Shown in pieces: positions 1-5,101 of a stretch of 6,181 nt of DNA (positions are counted from its first letter, which is position 1; each line of letters opens with the position of its first letter). The stretch covers positions 1-6,181 of the forward strand of contig DAOTYB010000221.1 in NCBI GenBank assembly GCA_034435315.1, in the 5' to 3' direction. This DNA comes from VGOB01 sp034435315 (GTDB taxonomy: Bacteria > Chloroflexota > Anaerolineae > UBA4142). Made by a program: the position numbers and the translations under genes. The notes under the pieces are model-generated. The model made no database searches and was not told the origin of the DNA. It saw nothing but the letters and a program-made list of their open reading frames with translations.

Positions 1-49
1 CCCTTACCCCCTCCCCGTTGCACTTGGCGCAACGGGGAGGGGGTAAGGG
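1..49. repeat. Perfect 21-bp inverted repeat (long GC-rich hairpin)
   Basis: Bases 1-21 are the exact reverse complement of bases 29-49, separated by the 7-nt loop ACTTGGC. The left arm is pyrimidine-rich (CCCTTACCCCCTCCCC then GTTGC) and the right arm purine-rich. The right side continues as a G-run to 54, so the palindrome may extend beyond the left edge of the window. There is no T-run on either side, so it is not a classic intrinsic terminator. It looks like an interspersed palindromic intergenic element; membership of a repeat family is inferred, because only one copy is in view. The C-rich tail at 6150-6181 may be part of a relative. Confidence 0.85.
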
Positions 50-72
50 GGGGGCGCCACCTCCAGAGGCTG

Positions 73-100
73 CGTCTGGCTGTCGCAGCATAGCCAGACG
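73..100. repeat. 9-bp perfect hairpin in the intergenic region
   Basis: CGTCTGGCT (73-81) pairs perfectly with AGCCAGACG (92-100) around a 10-nt loop. No T-run follows on either strand. It lies within the span that would be transcribed from the minus-strand promoter at 212-240, so it may be a stem of that RNA. Its function is unknown. Confidence 0.6.
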
Positions 101-150
101 AGTCCGAATTATGTGAAAGAGCACTAGTCCAAAAAGGTCGGGGTGGTGGA

Positions 151-167
151 GGGTGGCTGCGCCGCCC
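151..167. repeat. Short GC hairpin
   Basis: GGGTGGC (151-157) and GCCGCCC (161-167) pair with one G-T wobble when read on the plus strand, around a TGC loop. On the minus strand a T5 run lies 15 nt further on (131-135), which is too far for a canonical intrinsic terminator. It may be a stem of the candidate minus-strand RNA or a weak termination site. Confidence 0.4.
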
Positions 168-211
168 GCTTCATACCCGCCGGACGTGCAGTCACGGTGG
201 GTTACACAAAC

Positions 212-240
212 ATTATAGAACAAACAGATGGATGCGTCAA
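212..240 (-). promoter_or_regulatory. Near-consensus sigma-70-type promoter pointing left
   Basis: On the minus strand, TTGACG (235-240) is followed by exactly 17 nt and then TATAAT (212-217). That is 5/6 and 6/6 to the housekeeping consensus with ideal spacing. Transcription would begin near 205 and run towards base 1. The promoter sits immediately past the stop codon of the glycosyltransferase, so it does not serve that gene. No convincing open reading frame follows within the window; only a 16-codon ATG frame at 174-124 exists, without a clear ribosome binding site. It may drive a gene beyond the left edge or a non-coding RNA. Confidence 0.55.
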
Positions 241-241
241 A

Positions 242-1504
242 CTAACGCACACCTCCCAACTCCCACGGCACATAGTTTTGCCAGCGATAGACCAGATACG
301 GCTTTTGTTCAGCAAAGATGCGCGCCTGGGTCTGGATCACTTGCTCGACCGCTGATAGTTTGGCGTTGGTCTCGCGTAACAAGGTTGCCACACGGGCATA
401 GTAGAGAGGGAGGAGCGCCGCTGCTACTTTGTCAGGATCATTTTCGCCTTTGTTGTACACGACCGCAAAATCAAACACGACGCGCGCCCACAGTTCGGCG
501 GAAAAGGCGATCGCACTGCGTGTCTTGTTGAACAATTCAATCACCGCTTCAAAATTGGTCGGTATGAGAATCGTACGCCAAAAGCGGCGATAGCGGCGTG
601 TGCCTGCGTGAAAGGCGGCTGTCAACTGCTGGACGGTTAACTCGCCGGTCAGGCGTTGTTCTCTGGGCAGCACCATTTCGCCACACACGGGGACCACGCG
701 CAGCGGACGCGTTTCGATCCACCGTCGCCGATAAATATCCAGCATGCGGAACAAGGTGCCGACGATCTGGACAAAGCCCGGGTCGTACGCCACAGCCGTC
801 TCGTGCTTGTGTTCGATTTTGGGACCCAGGGGTACCTGACACATCGGGACGTTTTCATTGACAGCAACGGTCGTGATCCAGATGTCCACACCGTGGCGCG
901 CCACATCGGTCTCCCACACATCGCGATCGTGTAATTTGCCGGCGAGGTCGCCGGAGAGTGCCAGATCGCCCGCCATCGGCTGGCGCACATCCACGTTGTA
1001 GAGGAGGCGCGTTAGCGGATATGCCAGCAAATCGTTGATGGCACTTTCGACCAGAGGGCGCGCATAGGTAGGGACAACATAAGCGTACTCACCACTGAGA
1101 ATCGGCAGCGCCAGTTTGGGAATCCATTCGGGAGTGAGGCTAACCAGATCGGCTTCCAGAACGATGCAGACCCGCGCGCCCATATAGCGTGCGATTTCGA
1201 AAATGGCGCGCACGGCACTCCCTTTGCCGAGCAGACCTTGATAGGAGGTGACGAATCGCCGAATCGCTGGCGGAAGCACCACATTGGTAGCCAGAGTAAC
1301 GGTCTCGTCGGACGAGCCGCCGTCCACGACAGCGATGGCAGTGCGCAGCGCGGGAAAGTAGGTGTGTGCACCTTTTGCCGCGTTCTGCAAGACGTGGGCA
1401 ATCGTCGCGGCATTCTTGTAGGTGGGAATGCCAATCACAATGTCGGCTGCCCCCAGTTGTGCGAGGCGACGTTGTTCGTTCGGGCGTAGTGAACTATCGA
1501 ACAT
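242..1504 (-). CDS. Two-domain glycosyltransferase (GT-A fold, MGS/GpgS-like)
   Basis: A 420-residue protein predicted to transfer a sugar from a nucleotide-sugar donor in the cytoplasm. The GT-A/family-2 core is visible: IPTYKN at 26-31, VVDGGSSDET at 59-68, GKGSA at 93-97 and LEADL at 116-120. The last occupies the metal-binding DxD position, here E117-A-D119 rather than D-x-D. QPMAGDLALSGDL at 175-187 and the His-rich EHKHE at 231-235 fit the acceptor and metal-ligand region. A helical C-terminal half (about 260-420) resembles mannosylglycerate synthase (GT78) and glucosyl-3-phosphoglycerate synthase (GT81), which make compatible solutes or polysaccharide precursors. The exact donor and acceptor cannot be read from sequence. 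The ATG at 1504 has a weak AGGA at 1515-1518, 10 nt upstream. It lies 23 nt after the substrate-binding protein gene on the same strand, so the two are probably co-transcribed. There is no signal peptide or membrane segment. Confidence 0.85.
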   Translation of the reverse strand: MFDSSLRPNEQRRLAQLGAADIVIGIPTYKNAATIAHVLQNAAKGAHTYFPALRTAIAVVDGGSSDETVTLATNVVLPPAIRRFVTSYQGLLGKGSAVRAIFEIARYMGARVCIVLEADLVSLTPEWIPKLALPILSGEYAYVVPTYARPLVESAINDLLAYPLTRLLYNVDVRQPMAGDLALSGDLAGKLHDRDVWETDVARHGVDIWITTVAVNENVPMCQVPLGPKIEHKHETAVAYDPGFVQIVGTLFRMLDIYRRRWIETRPLRVVPVCGEMVLPREQRLTGELTVQQLTAAFHAGTRRYRRFWRTILIPTNFEAVIELFNKTRSAIAFSAELWARVVFDFAVVYNKGENDPDKVAAALLPLYYARVATLLRETNAKLSAVEQVIQTQARIFAEQKPYLVYRWQNYVPWELGGVR

Positions 1505-1527
1505 TCCGCTGTTGTCCTGTCAGAGGT

Positions 1528-2874
1528 TTATTTGATTGCCGCGACGATATTGCGCGCGGCGTCTTCGGGCGTAGTGGTGCCTTTCCAAACTGCGGCAATC
1601 GCGGCGCGCCAGGCGTTGGCGGCTTGCGTCTCGTGTGGCATAGCGGCTGCCCAGTACGCGCTCTGTTCGAGTGTTTCGCGCAAAAAGGCGGCGTACTCGG
1701 GCGGTTCGATGACCAGCGGCAGCATAGCGCGAGTCGCCGGGAGACGGCGGGCAGCACGGAGCCAGAGTGCCAGCCGGTCACTTTGCATCAGCCATTGAAT
1801 CAACCGTGTTGCAGCGGCTTGATGCACCGGGTCTCTGGTCACCATCGCGAAAGCCCAGCCGCTGGTCACCGTGGCGACTTTGCCATCGCGCGTGGGGACA
1901 GTCGCAAAAGCGGCTTGCGGCACCCTGTCACGTTCTGCCAGATAGCGCGAGACGGCGACCTGTGCCATAGCCACTTGATTCGTCGCAAAAAGTTGCCACG
2001 CCTCGTCACTGCCTTTGACGGTGATAGCGGTTTCGGGTAACAGGTTGAGGTCGCGCGCGCGCTTGAAAAAAGTGAGCACCTGTGTCAGACGCGCCGCATC
2101 CGTCGGTAGTGGCATAAATCCATCACCAGTAGAGGCAAGTGCCAAATATTGCAGCACAAAGGCATCGTCACCAGCGAGCGGGAGGAGCAGCGCTGTTTTT
2201 TGTTTGAGAAACTCGTCCCACGTGGCAGGCGGTTTCTTGACGATGGCTTTGTTGTAAACCAGATGATGCGTGTCGAGCACAAACGGCACTGCTACCCAGC
2301 GATTTTGATAATGCGCCGCGCGAAAAGCAAAGGGAAAGAAATCTTTTTTCAAGTCGTCGGGCAGCCATAGTTCCAGTGGTTGCAACAGATTAGCCTGAGC
2401 GGCTACCGGTACTTCGGTAACATCCAGAGTGACCAGATCGGGGAGTTGTGTCGGTATGACCGCACCGGTGGTCAGTAAGAAATCCAGCATCCCTCCTTTG
2501 CCGTACGGTTTTTTCAGGACCACCTCGATGCGAATATAAGGATGCGCAGCGGTAAACGCATCGAGTTGGTTTTTTAACACTTGTCCTGCAGGAGTTGCAC
2601 CGGGCGCCAGTTCTTCGGTTGTCCACAGGGTCAACGTGACGAGTGACGGCGTTGCTGGAGGGATACGTGTGGGTGGCTCGCGCGTCAGGATGGGGAGAGG
2701 TAACGTACTGGGTGGTGGTGCAAGCGTACTGGAGAGCAAAGTAGCCGTAGGCTCAAGTGGTTGAGCGGAAGGCGTCGCCGCGACGCACGCGAGCAAGCCT
2801 GCTGTGCACAGCAGTATAAACGCAGAGATGCTGTCGCGCACCCAGTTGTGCTTTGCCCTCAATCCCGTTCCCAT
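1528..2874 (-). CDS. Lipoprotein ABC substrate-binding protein (sugar type)
   Basis: A 448-residue extracellular solute-binding protein of the family-1 (UgpB/MalE-like) class, which captures a ligand, often a sugar or oligosaccharide, for an ABC importer. Residues 1-13 are basic, a hydrophobic segment follows, and the lipobox LLAC ends at Cys30, so it should be a lipid-anchored lipoprotein. A Pro/Thr/Ser-rich tether spans about 31-75. The binding domain follows, with family-typical stretches such as FTAAHPYIRIEVV, PDLVTLDVTEV, WVAVPFVLDTHHLVYNKAI, PATWDEFLK and TSGWAFAMV. I chose the ATG at 2874: an in-frame TTG at 2892 lies upstream of the -10 box and could not be translated from this promoter. 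No Shine-Dalgarno precedes the ATG; the -10 box ends 6 nt before it, which predicts a leaderless mRNA. No permease or ATPase gene is adjacent, so its transporter partners must be elsewhere. The downstream neighbour is the glycosyltransferase. Ligand unknown. Confidence 0.88.
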   Translation of the reverse strand: MGTGLRAKHNWVRDSISAFILLCTAGLLACVAATPSAQPLEPTATLLSSTLAPPPSTLPLPILTREPPTRIPPATPSLVTLTLWTTEELAPGATPAGQVLKNQLDAFTAAHPYIRIEVVLKKPYGKGGMLDFLLTTGAVIPTQLPDLVTLDVTEVPVAAQANLLQPLELWLPDDLKKDFFPFAFRAAHYQNRWVAVPFVLDTHHLVYNKAIVKKPPATWDEFLKQKTALLLPLAGDDAFVLQYLALASTGDGFMPLPTDAARLTQVLTFFKRARDLNLLPETAITVKGSDEAWQLFATNQVAMAQVAVSRYLAERDRVPQAAFATVPTRDGKVATVTSGWAFAMVTRDPVHQAAATRLIQWLMQSDRLALWLRAARRLPATRAMLPLVIEPPEYAAFLRETLEQSAYWAAAMPHETQAANAWRAAIAAVWKGTTTPEDAARNIVAAIK

Positions 2875-2880
2875 ACGACT

Positions 2881-2909
2881 ATTATAACACAATCTTGACG
2901 CGATTCGAA
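2881..2909 (-). promoter_or_regulatory. Extended -10 promoter giving a leaderless mRNA
   Basis: On the minus strand the sequence TG-T-TATAAT (-10 hexamer at 2881-2886, TG just before it) is an extended -10 element. The hexamer 17 nt upstream is TTCGAA (2904-2909), a poor -35 with 3/6 matches, which fits reliance on the extended -10. The usual start distance of about 7 nt places transcription initiation on or next to the A of the ATG at 2874. TTCGAA is also a small palindrome and might bind a regulator. Confidence 0.7.
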
Positions 2910-2937
2910 ACTGACGCGCGCGCAGGGCGATGTGCCG

Positions 2938-2966
2938 TTGTCAACTGATACAAGGTCAGGTATAAT
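2938..2966 (+). promoter_or_regulatory. Sigma-70-type promoter for the rhomboid operon
   Basis: TTGTCA (2938-2943), a 17-nt spacer and a perfect TATAAT (2961-2966) form a strong housekeeping-type promoter. The expected start is near 2973. It is divergent from the substrate-binding protein promoter; the two -35 regions are about 28 bp apart, so occupancy of one could affect the other. It should drive the rhomboid gene and probably the three genes behind it. Confidence 0.75.
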
Positions 2967-2972
2967 AGAGAC

Positions 2973-3079
2973 AAGCCTGCGGCTCGGACTTTATGCCCTT
3001 TGCGTGTTCAAACTTAAAGTTGACGACGAATCCCGTATGCACCTCACATCTTGCCTCCTTCGTCGTTGTGGAGGAAATT
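2973..3079 (+). promoter_or_regulatory. Leader RNA with possible SD/anti-SD switch
   Basis: The roughly 107-nt 5' untranslated leader of the rhomboid gene holds two stems that cannot both form as nested structures. Stem A pairs 3021-3030 with 3059-3068 (eight Watson-Crick pairs plus two G-U) and leaves the ribosome binding site GGAGGA (3070-3075) free. Stem B pairs CCTCC (3054-3058) with GGAGG (3070-3074) and hides it. Such an arrangement could allow translational control, for example by temperature or a bound factor. The pairings are seen in the sequence; the regulatory role is inferred, and no known riboswitch class is recognised. Confidence 0.4.
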
Positions 3080-3775
3080 ATGCTCCCATTGCAAGATACC
3101 ATCCGTTCACGCTCGTTGCCGATCGTGAATTGGATGTTGCTCATCCTCAATGTCGCCGTGTTTCTCTGGGTTGCCTCGCGCGGTAGATATGCCGATGCCT
3201 GGGTGGCAACATTTGGGCTAGTGCCCGCGCGTTTTCTTTTGTACCTGGATTTCGGAAACGTTCTCACCCTGTTTACTTCAATGTTTCTCCACGGTGGTTG
3301 GGCGCATTTGTTCAGCAATATGCTCGCGCTCTACATCTTTGGCGATAACGTCGAAGATCGAATGGGTAGCCGGCGCTATCTGATATTCTACCTGACGTGT
3401 GGCGTGATTGCCGCGCTGGTGCACATTGCGTTCAATCCCACTTCGCCCATTCCGACGATTGGCGCGAGCGGCGCGATCAGTGGTGTGCTCGCAGCGTATC
3501 TGATTTATTTTCCCAGCGCGCGTGTGATTACCCTCGTACCACTGTTCTTTCTCCCCTGGTTCGTTGAAATTCCGGCAATCGTGTATCTGGGCTTGTGGTT
3601 CATCTCCCAGTTGTTCAACGGTGTATTCGCCATCGTGACCGATGCACAAGCCCTGGGTGGCATTGCCTGGTGGGCACACATTGGCGGTTTTGTGGGCGGG
3701 TTACTCCTCGCGCCGCTCCTAGCGCGCCGACGTTATGTGCGGCGTATCTACTTTGACGAATACTTTCCCTGGTGA
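3080..3775 (+). CDS. Rhomboid family intramembrane serine protease
   Basis: A 231-residue integral membrane protease that cuts transmembrane segments within the lipid bilayer. The catalytic features are all present: HxxxN in the second helix region (H76 to N80, oxyanion site), the nucleophile motif GASG with Ser130, and the catalytic His200 in WAHIGG. About six hydrophobic helices are visible (roughly 15-33, 62-88, 100-118, 128-145, 150-178, 193-214), followed by a basic/aromatic cytoplasmic tail ending RRIYFDEYFPW. The L1 loop carries the usual W-[AV] and LHGGWAHL stretches. The ATG at 3080 is chosen because GGAGGA (3070-3075) lies 4 nt upstream and MLPLQDTIRSR is a typical rhomboid N-terminus; an in-frame ATG at 2993 has no binding site and would add 29 untypical residues. 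First gene of a probable operon with a Clp-fold membrane protease. Substrate unknown. Confidence 0.93.
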   Translation: MLPLQDTIRSRSLPIVNWMLLILNVAVFLWVASRGRYADAWVATFGLVPARFLLYLDFGNVLTLFTSMFLHGGWAHLFSNMLALYIFGDNVEDRMGSRRYLIFYLTCGVIAALVHIAFNPTSPIPTIGASGAISGVLAAYLIYFPSARVITLVPLFFLPWFVEIPAIVYLGLWFISQLFNGVFAIVTDAQALGGIAWWAHIGGFVGGLLLAPLLARRRYVRRIYFDEYFPW

Positions 3776-3778
3776 GAC

Positions 3779-3817
3779 GCGAAAGGTGCGCGAAAGGACG
3801 CGAAAGGGTGCGAAAGC
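3779..3817. repeat. Four phased GCGAAAG(G/C) direct repeats
   Basis: GCGAAAGG occurs at 3779-3786, 3790-3797 and 3800-3807, and GCGAAAGC at 3810-3817. The start-to-start distances are 11, 10 and 10 bp, close to one DNA turn, so all copies face the same side of the helix. The array begins 4 bp after the rhomboid stop codon. It could be an operator, an mRNA feature between the two protease genes, or simply a decaying microsatellite. Confidence 0.75.
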
Positions 3818-3819
3818 GA

Positions 3820-3848
3820 CAACGGTCGTCGGTCACCCGTCAACGGTC
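3820..3848. repeat. Pair of CAACGGTC direct repeats
   Basis: CAACGGTC occurs at 3820-3827 and again at 3841-3848, exactly 21 bp apart (two helical turns), directly upstream of the ribosome binding site of the next gene. The spacing would suit a dimeric DNA-binding protein; it may also be chance. Confidence 0.5.
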
Positions 3849-3852
3849 TTAC

Positions 3853-3858
3853 AGGAGG
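3853..3858 (+). promoter_or_regulatory. Consensus Shine-Dalgarno AGGAGG
   Basis: A full AGGAGG lies 7 nt before the ATG at 3866. It fixes the start of the Clp-fold protease gene and suggests strong, independent translation despite the 90-nt gap from the upstream gene. Confidence 0.85.
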
Positions 3859-3865
3859 CAAACCG

Positions 3866-4705
3866 ATGGACATTTTTTCAATCTTCTGGATTTTCTTCAT
3901 CCTCTCATCTTTGCAACCCATCGTCCGCCAGAAAATGCTGGAGATGGAACGACTCAAATTGCTGGAGCAACTGGAACGCAAACGCAACAGTCGCGTCATT
4001 GTGTTGATTCATCGGCAAGAGACGTTGAGTCTGCTGGGCTTTCCCTTGATGCGCTATATCACCATCGAAGATTCAGAAGCGGTGTTGCGCGCGATTCAAA
4101 TGACCGATCCGAACGTGCCGATTGATCTGGTGCTGCATACGCCGGGTGGTCTTGTTCTGGCATCGGAACAGATTGCTTACGCATTGCAAAAGCATCGCGC
4201 CAAAGTGACCGTGTTGGTGCCGCATTACGCGATGTCGGGCGGCACGTTGATCGCGCTCGCCGCAGACGAAATCGTGATGGACGAAAACGCGGTGCTCGGT
4301 CCGGTGGATCCGCAACTGGGGCAACATCCTGCCGCATCCATCCTCAAAGTGCTCGAACGCAAGCCGATTGCCGAGGTGGATGATGACACGTTGATTATGG
4401 CGGACATTGCCGAAAAAGCCCTGCGTCAAGTCAAAGCGACCGTTGTGCGTTTACTGAGCGACAAGATGGACGCGGCAAAAGCGGAACAGGTTGCCACGCT
4501 GTTGTCGTGCGGAACGTGGACACACGACTATCCGATTACCGTGCGCGAGGCGCGCGAACTCGGTTTGCCCATCAGTACGGAGATGCCCAGGGAAATCTAT
4601 CAGATGATGGCGTTGTATCCTCAGACCGCGCAACGCCGTCCCTCGGTCGAGTACATTCCACTGCCGCGTTCGCGCGACACCGAACGTCCGCGCGCGCGCG
4701 GCTGA
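3866..4705 (+). CDS. Membrane-anchored Clp-fold serine proteinase (SDH/SppA-like)
   Basis: A 279-residue protein of the SDH (serine dehydrogenase proteinase, SDH_sah) family, relatives of signal peptide peptidase SppA and ClpP. Residues 2-20 form one hydrophobic membrane anchor, followed by a charged helix (about 21-41) that may be a short coiled coil. The Clp-fold domain then shows LVLHTPGG at 88-95 (oxyanion-hole strand), and AMSGGT at 122-127, where Ser124 is the likely nucleophile. ADEIVMDENAVLGPVDPQLG (133-152) and WTHDYPIT (218-225) match conserved family blocks; H220 or D221 may belong to the active site, which I cannot confirm. The C-terminus is a basic, Arg/Pro-rich tail. The ATG has a perfect AGGAGG. 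It follows a rhomboid gene, which suggests a joint role in membrane protein cleavage or removal of cleaved fragments. The family name reflects an old report; the true substrate is unknown. Confidence 0.88.
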   Translation: MDIFSIFWIFFILSSLQPIVRQKMLEMERLKLLEQLERKRNSRVIVLIHRQETLSLLGFPLMRYITIEDSEAVLRAIQMTDPNVPIDLVLHTPGGLVLASEQIAYALQKHRAKVTVLVPHYAMSGGTLIALAADEIVMDENAVLGPVDPQLGQHPAASILKVLERKPIAEVDDDTLIMADIAEKALRQVKATVVRLLSDKMDAAKAEQVATLLSCGTWTHDYPITVREARELGLPISTEMPREIYQMMALYPQTAQRRPSVEYIPLPRSRDTERPRARG

Positions 4706-4714
4706 GGTGTTGCG

Positions 4715-5101
4715 ATGGTGACCTCGCGCGCGCGCAAGAATCTGGGCGAGTCGGGGGAACGCGTGGCGGCGCTGGCGCTCGAACAACGCGGCTATACGAT
4801 TCTCGCGCGCAATTATCGCACGCGCGTCGGGGAGATGGACTTGATCGCGCGCGATGCCGACGGACTGGCGTTTATCGAAGTGCGCACGCGACGCGGTAAC
4901 GCGATGGGCACCCCCGAAGAGTCGTTGACGCCGCGCAAGCGCGCCCGCTTGTGTGCCGTCGCACAAGAATTTTTGCAAACGCATCCCGAATACGCCGAAT
5001 GGACGTGGCGCATTGACCTCGTCGCGATCGAGTTGGATCGCGCGGGGCAGATGGCGCGGCTGGACATTCTCAAAGGTGCAGTGGAAGCAAGCGACTGGTG
5101 A
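4715..5101 (+). CDS. yraN: UPF0102 / YraN family nuclease-fold protein
   Basis: A 128-residue member of the UPF0102 (YraN) family, which has a restriction-endonuclease-like fold and is widely kept in bacteria, though its exact role is poorly defined. The family pattern is complete: GE(16)xxA near the N-terminus, GYTILARNYR at 26-35, GEMDLIARD at 39-47 with E40 and D42, FIEVRTR at 53-59 with E55, and RIDLVAIE at 99-106. E40/D42/E55 resemble the PD-(D/E)xK metal site, with Arg57 in place of the usual Lys. Length is normal. The ATG at 4715 follows a GAGGTG (4704-4709) that overlaps the upstream stop codon, so translation is probably coupled; a GTG one codon later is an alternative. The gene overlaps miaA by 4 nt. 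Likely cytoplasmic and DNA- or RNA-processing. Confidence 0.9.
   Translation: MVTSRARKNLGESGERVAALALEQRGYTILARNYRTRVGEMDLIARDADGLAFIEVRTRRGNAMGTPEESLTPRKRARLCAVAQEFLQTHPEYAEWTWRIDLVAIELDRAGQMARLDILKGAVEASDW

Larger units (their letters stand above)
1..205 (-). ncRNA. Candidate structured non-coding transcript
   Basis: This is inferred from a good promoter (212-240) followed by about 205 nt that lack a coding frame but contain several stems: 175-202 (outer ACCC/GGGT, inner CGTG/CACG with an ACTG loop on the minus strand), 151-167, 73-100 and the 21-bp palindrome at 1-49. I do not recognise a known RNA family. It could equally be the 5' leader of a gene to the left of the window, or chance stems in GC-rich intergenic DNA. 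Confidence 0.25.

Noticed and set aside
124..174. 16-codon minus-strand peptide gene
   Set aside because: It has an ATG but no clear ribosome binding site, a composition expected of GC-rich random sequence, and no recognisable motif.
233..249. Intrinsic terminator over the glycosyltransferase stop codon
   Set aside because: The stem is only 5 bp (TGCGT/ACGCA) with a 7-nt loop and lacks an adjacent T-run; it also overlaps the -35 box of the leftward promoter.
1366..2040. 224-codon plus-strand frame across the glycosyltransferase/binding-protein junction
   Set aside because: It is antisense to two recognised proteins, low in sequence complexity typical of a shadow frame, and has no ribosome binding site.
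2875..2892. TTG at 2892 as the start of the binding protein
   Set aside because: It lies at or upstream of the -10 box, so the main transcript would not contain it, and the signal peptide is already complete from the ATG at 2874.
2993..3079. Upstream in-frame ATG of the rhomboid gene as the true start
   Set aside because: No ribosome binding site precedes it, the extra 29 residues do not look like a rhomboid N-terminus, and the internal ATG at 3080 has a strong GGAGGA.
3779..3848. CRISPR array
   Set aside because: The repeats are only 8 bp with 2-3 bp between them; there are no spacers of CRISPR length and no cas genes.
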